From: Streptomyces collinus Tu 365 | Lineage (GTDB): Bacteria > Actinomycetota > Actinomycetes > Streptomycetales > Streptomycetaceae | Assembly: GCF_000444875.1 (NCBI RefSeq) | Contig: NC_021985.1 | Location: 992,001 to 1,056,000 of the forward strand | Direction of reading: 5' to 3' | Length of the DNA stretch: 64,000 nucleotides | Part shown: piece by piece, positions 63,681 through 64,000 of the stretch | Layout: each line of letters opens with the position of its first letter | Position numbering within the stretch: the stretch's first letter is position 1 | Program-made: the position numbers and the translations under genes | The notes under the pieces: model-generated | Told to the model about the DNA's origin: nothing | Database searches by the model: none | The model's input: only the letters and a program-made list of their open reading frames with translations

Positions 63681-64000
63681 ATGGCACAGGCCGCCGCCGA
63701 CACAGCGCGGACCGTCATCCTGACCGTGGACGACGACCCGGGGGTCTCCCGCGCCGTCGCCCGCGACCTCAGACGGCGCTACGGCGAGTCGTACCGGATC
63801 GTGCGCGCCGAGTCCGGCGAGTCGGCGCTGGAGGCGCTGCGCGAGCTGAAGCTCCGCGGCGACCTGGTCGCGGTGATCCTCGCCGACTACCGGATGCCGC
63901 AGATGAACGGCATCGAGTTCCTGGAAGAGGCCCTTGACGTGTACCCGGGGGCGCGCCGGGTGCTGCTGACCGCGTACGCGGACACCAACGCGGCGATCGA
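63681..64000 (+). CDS. Receiver-domain protein, 5' part (probable receiver-thioredoxin reductase fusion)
   Basis: Only the first 106 codons are in the window. A response-regulator receiver starts at about residue 12: VILTVDDDPGVSRAVARDLRRRYG with the acidic pair, the phospho-acceptor Asp in VAVILADYRMPQMNGIEFL, and the Thr in RRVLLTAYADTNAAI. A receiver that begins this way in Streptomyces is usually joined to a thioredoxin-reductase-like FAD domain; that is inference, since the sequence ends first. GGGAGAGG precedes ATG 63681. It is divergent from the Usp gene. Confidence 0.85.
   Translation, partial: MAQAAADTARTVILTVDDDPGVSRAVARDLRRRYGESYRIVRAESGESALEALRELKLRGDLVAVILADYRMPQMNGIEFLEEALDVYPGARRVLLTAYADTNAAI

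Overview
This window looks like chromosomal DNA from a Streptomyces or a close relative. Composition is very GC-rich, with a strong third-position G/C bias that makes long shadow ORFs on the opposite strand. GTG starts are common. The gene families are typical of streptomycetes: a WhiB-like protein, two sigma factors of the SigB/SigF type, RsbW-like ATPases, a SpoIIE-type phosphatase, the GlgE maltosyltransferase pathway, an ANTAR protein, an MmyB-type XRE regulator, and several Streptomyces DUFs (2690, 5133, 6480, 1206, 4032). No tRNA, rRNA, insertion sequence, integrase or CRISPR array was seen. I read about 60 protein genes. The two outermost are cut by the window edges: a secreted M4 metalloprotease on the left, and on the right a receiver-domain protein that is probably a receiver/thioredoxin-reductase fusion.

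Layout. 0-16.8 kb: mixed metabolism and DNA repair (metallophosphoesterase, luciferase-like oxidoreductase, XRE regulator/aldo-keto reductase pair, a stand-alone LigD-type 3'-phosphoesterase, secreted cupin), a PAS-GAF-PP2C-ATPase signalling protein next to a BCP peroxiredoxin/DoxX pair, a LysR/EamA pair, a non-coding tandem repeat block (14.18-14.70 kb), a LigC/LigD-like ATP-dependent DNA ligase and a stand-alone hemC. 16.8-22.2 kb: a MarR-DrrA-DrrB efflux operon with a probable operator, a SigB-like sigma factor, an ANTAR protein and a two-domain VOC protein. 22.2-34.4 kb: glycogen/trehalose block. glgX and a degenerate ATPase-like protein point left. A DUF5133 gene and the glgE-treS-pep2-glgB operon point right, followed by a GCS2-family ligase. 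Strong hairpins lie just before glgE and just after glgB.

34.4-47.6 kb: acyl-CoA synthetase, RsbW-like ATPase, type II NADH dehydrogenase, FUSC transporter, a second RsbW-like ATPase with a second SigB-like sigma factor, a candidate C-rich small RNA with a true intrinsic terminator, a cNMP-binding protein, an MFS transporter and a LysE/LysG-type exporter-regulator pair. 47.9-64 kb: FAS1 secreted protein, alpha/beta hydrolase, TetR/saccharopine-dehydrogenase-like pair, WhiB-like protein, an M1 peptidase - L,D-transpeptidase - response regulator - sensor kinase operon, DUF488, FAD dehydrogenase/TetR facing an AlkB-like dioxygenase and DUF4032 gene across a double palindrome, a tandem universal stress protein, and the receiver protein.

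How the parts fit. The glg block is a complete TreS-Pep2-GlgE-GlgB route from trehalose to branched alpha-glucan, with GlgX for debranching. Two SigB-like sigma factors, a SpoIIE-type phosphatase and three ATPase-fold proteins suggest stress or developmental partner-switching control, though the pairings cannot be proved from sequence. Several divergent regulator/target pairs carry visible inverted repeats. The most intriguing non-coding items are the C-rich-loop RNA candidate near 43.9 kb and the 14.2-14.7 kb repeat block.
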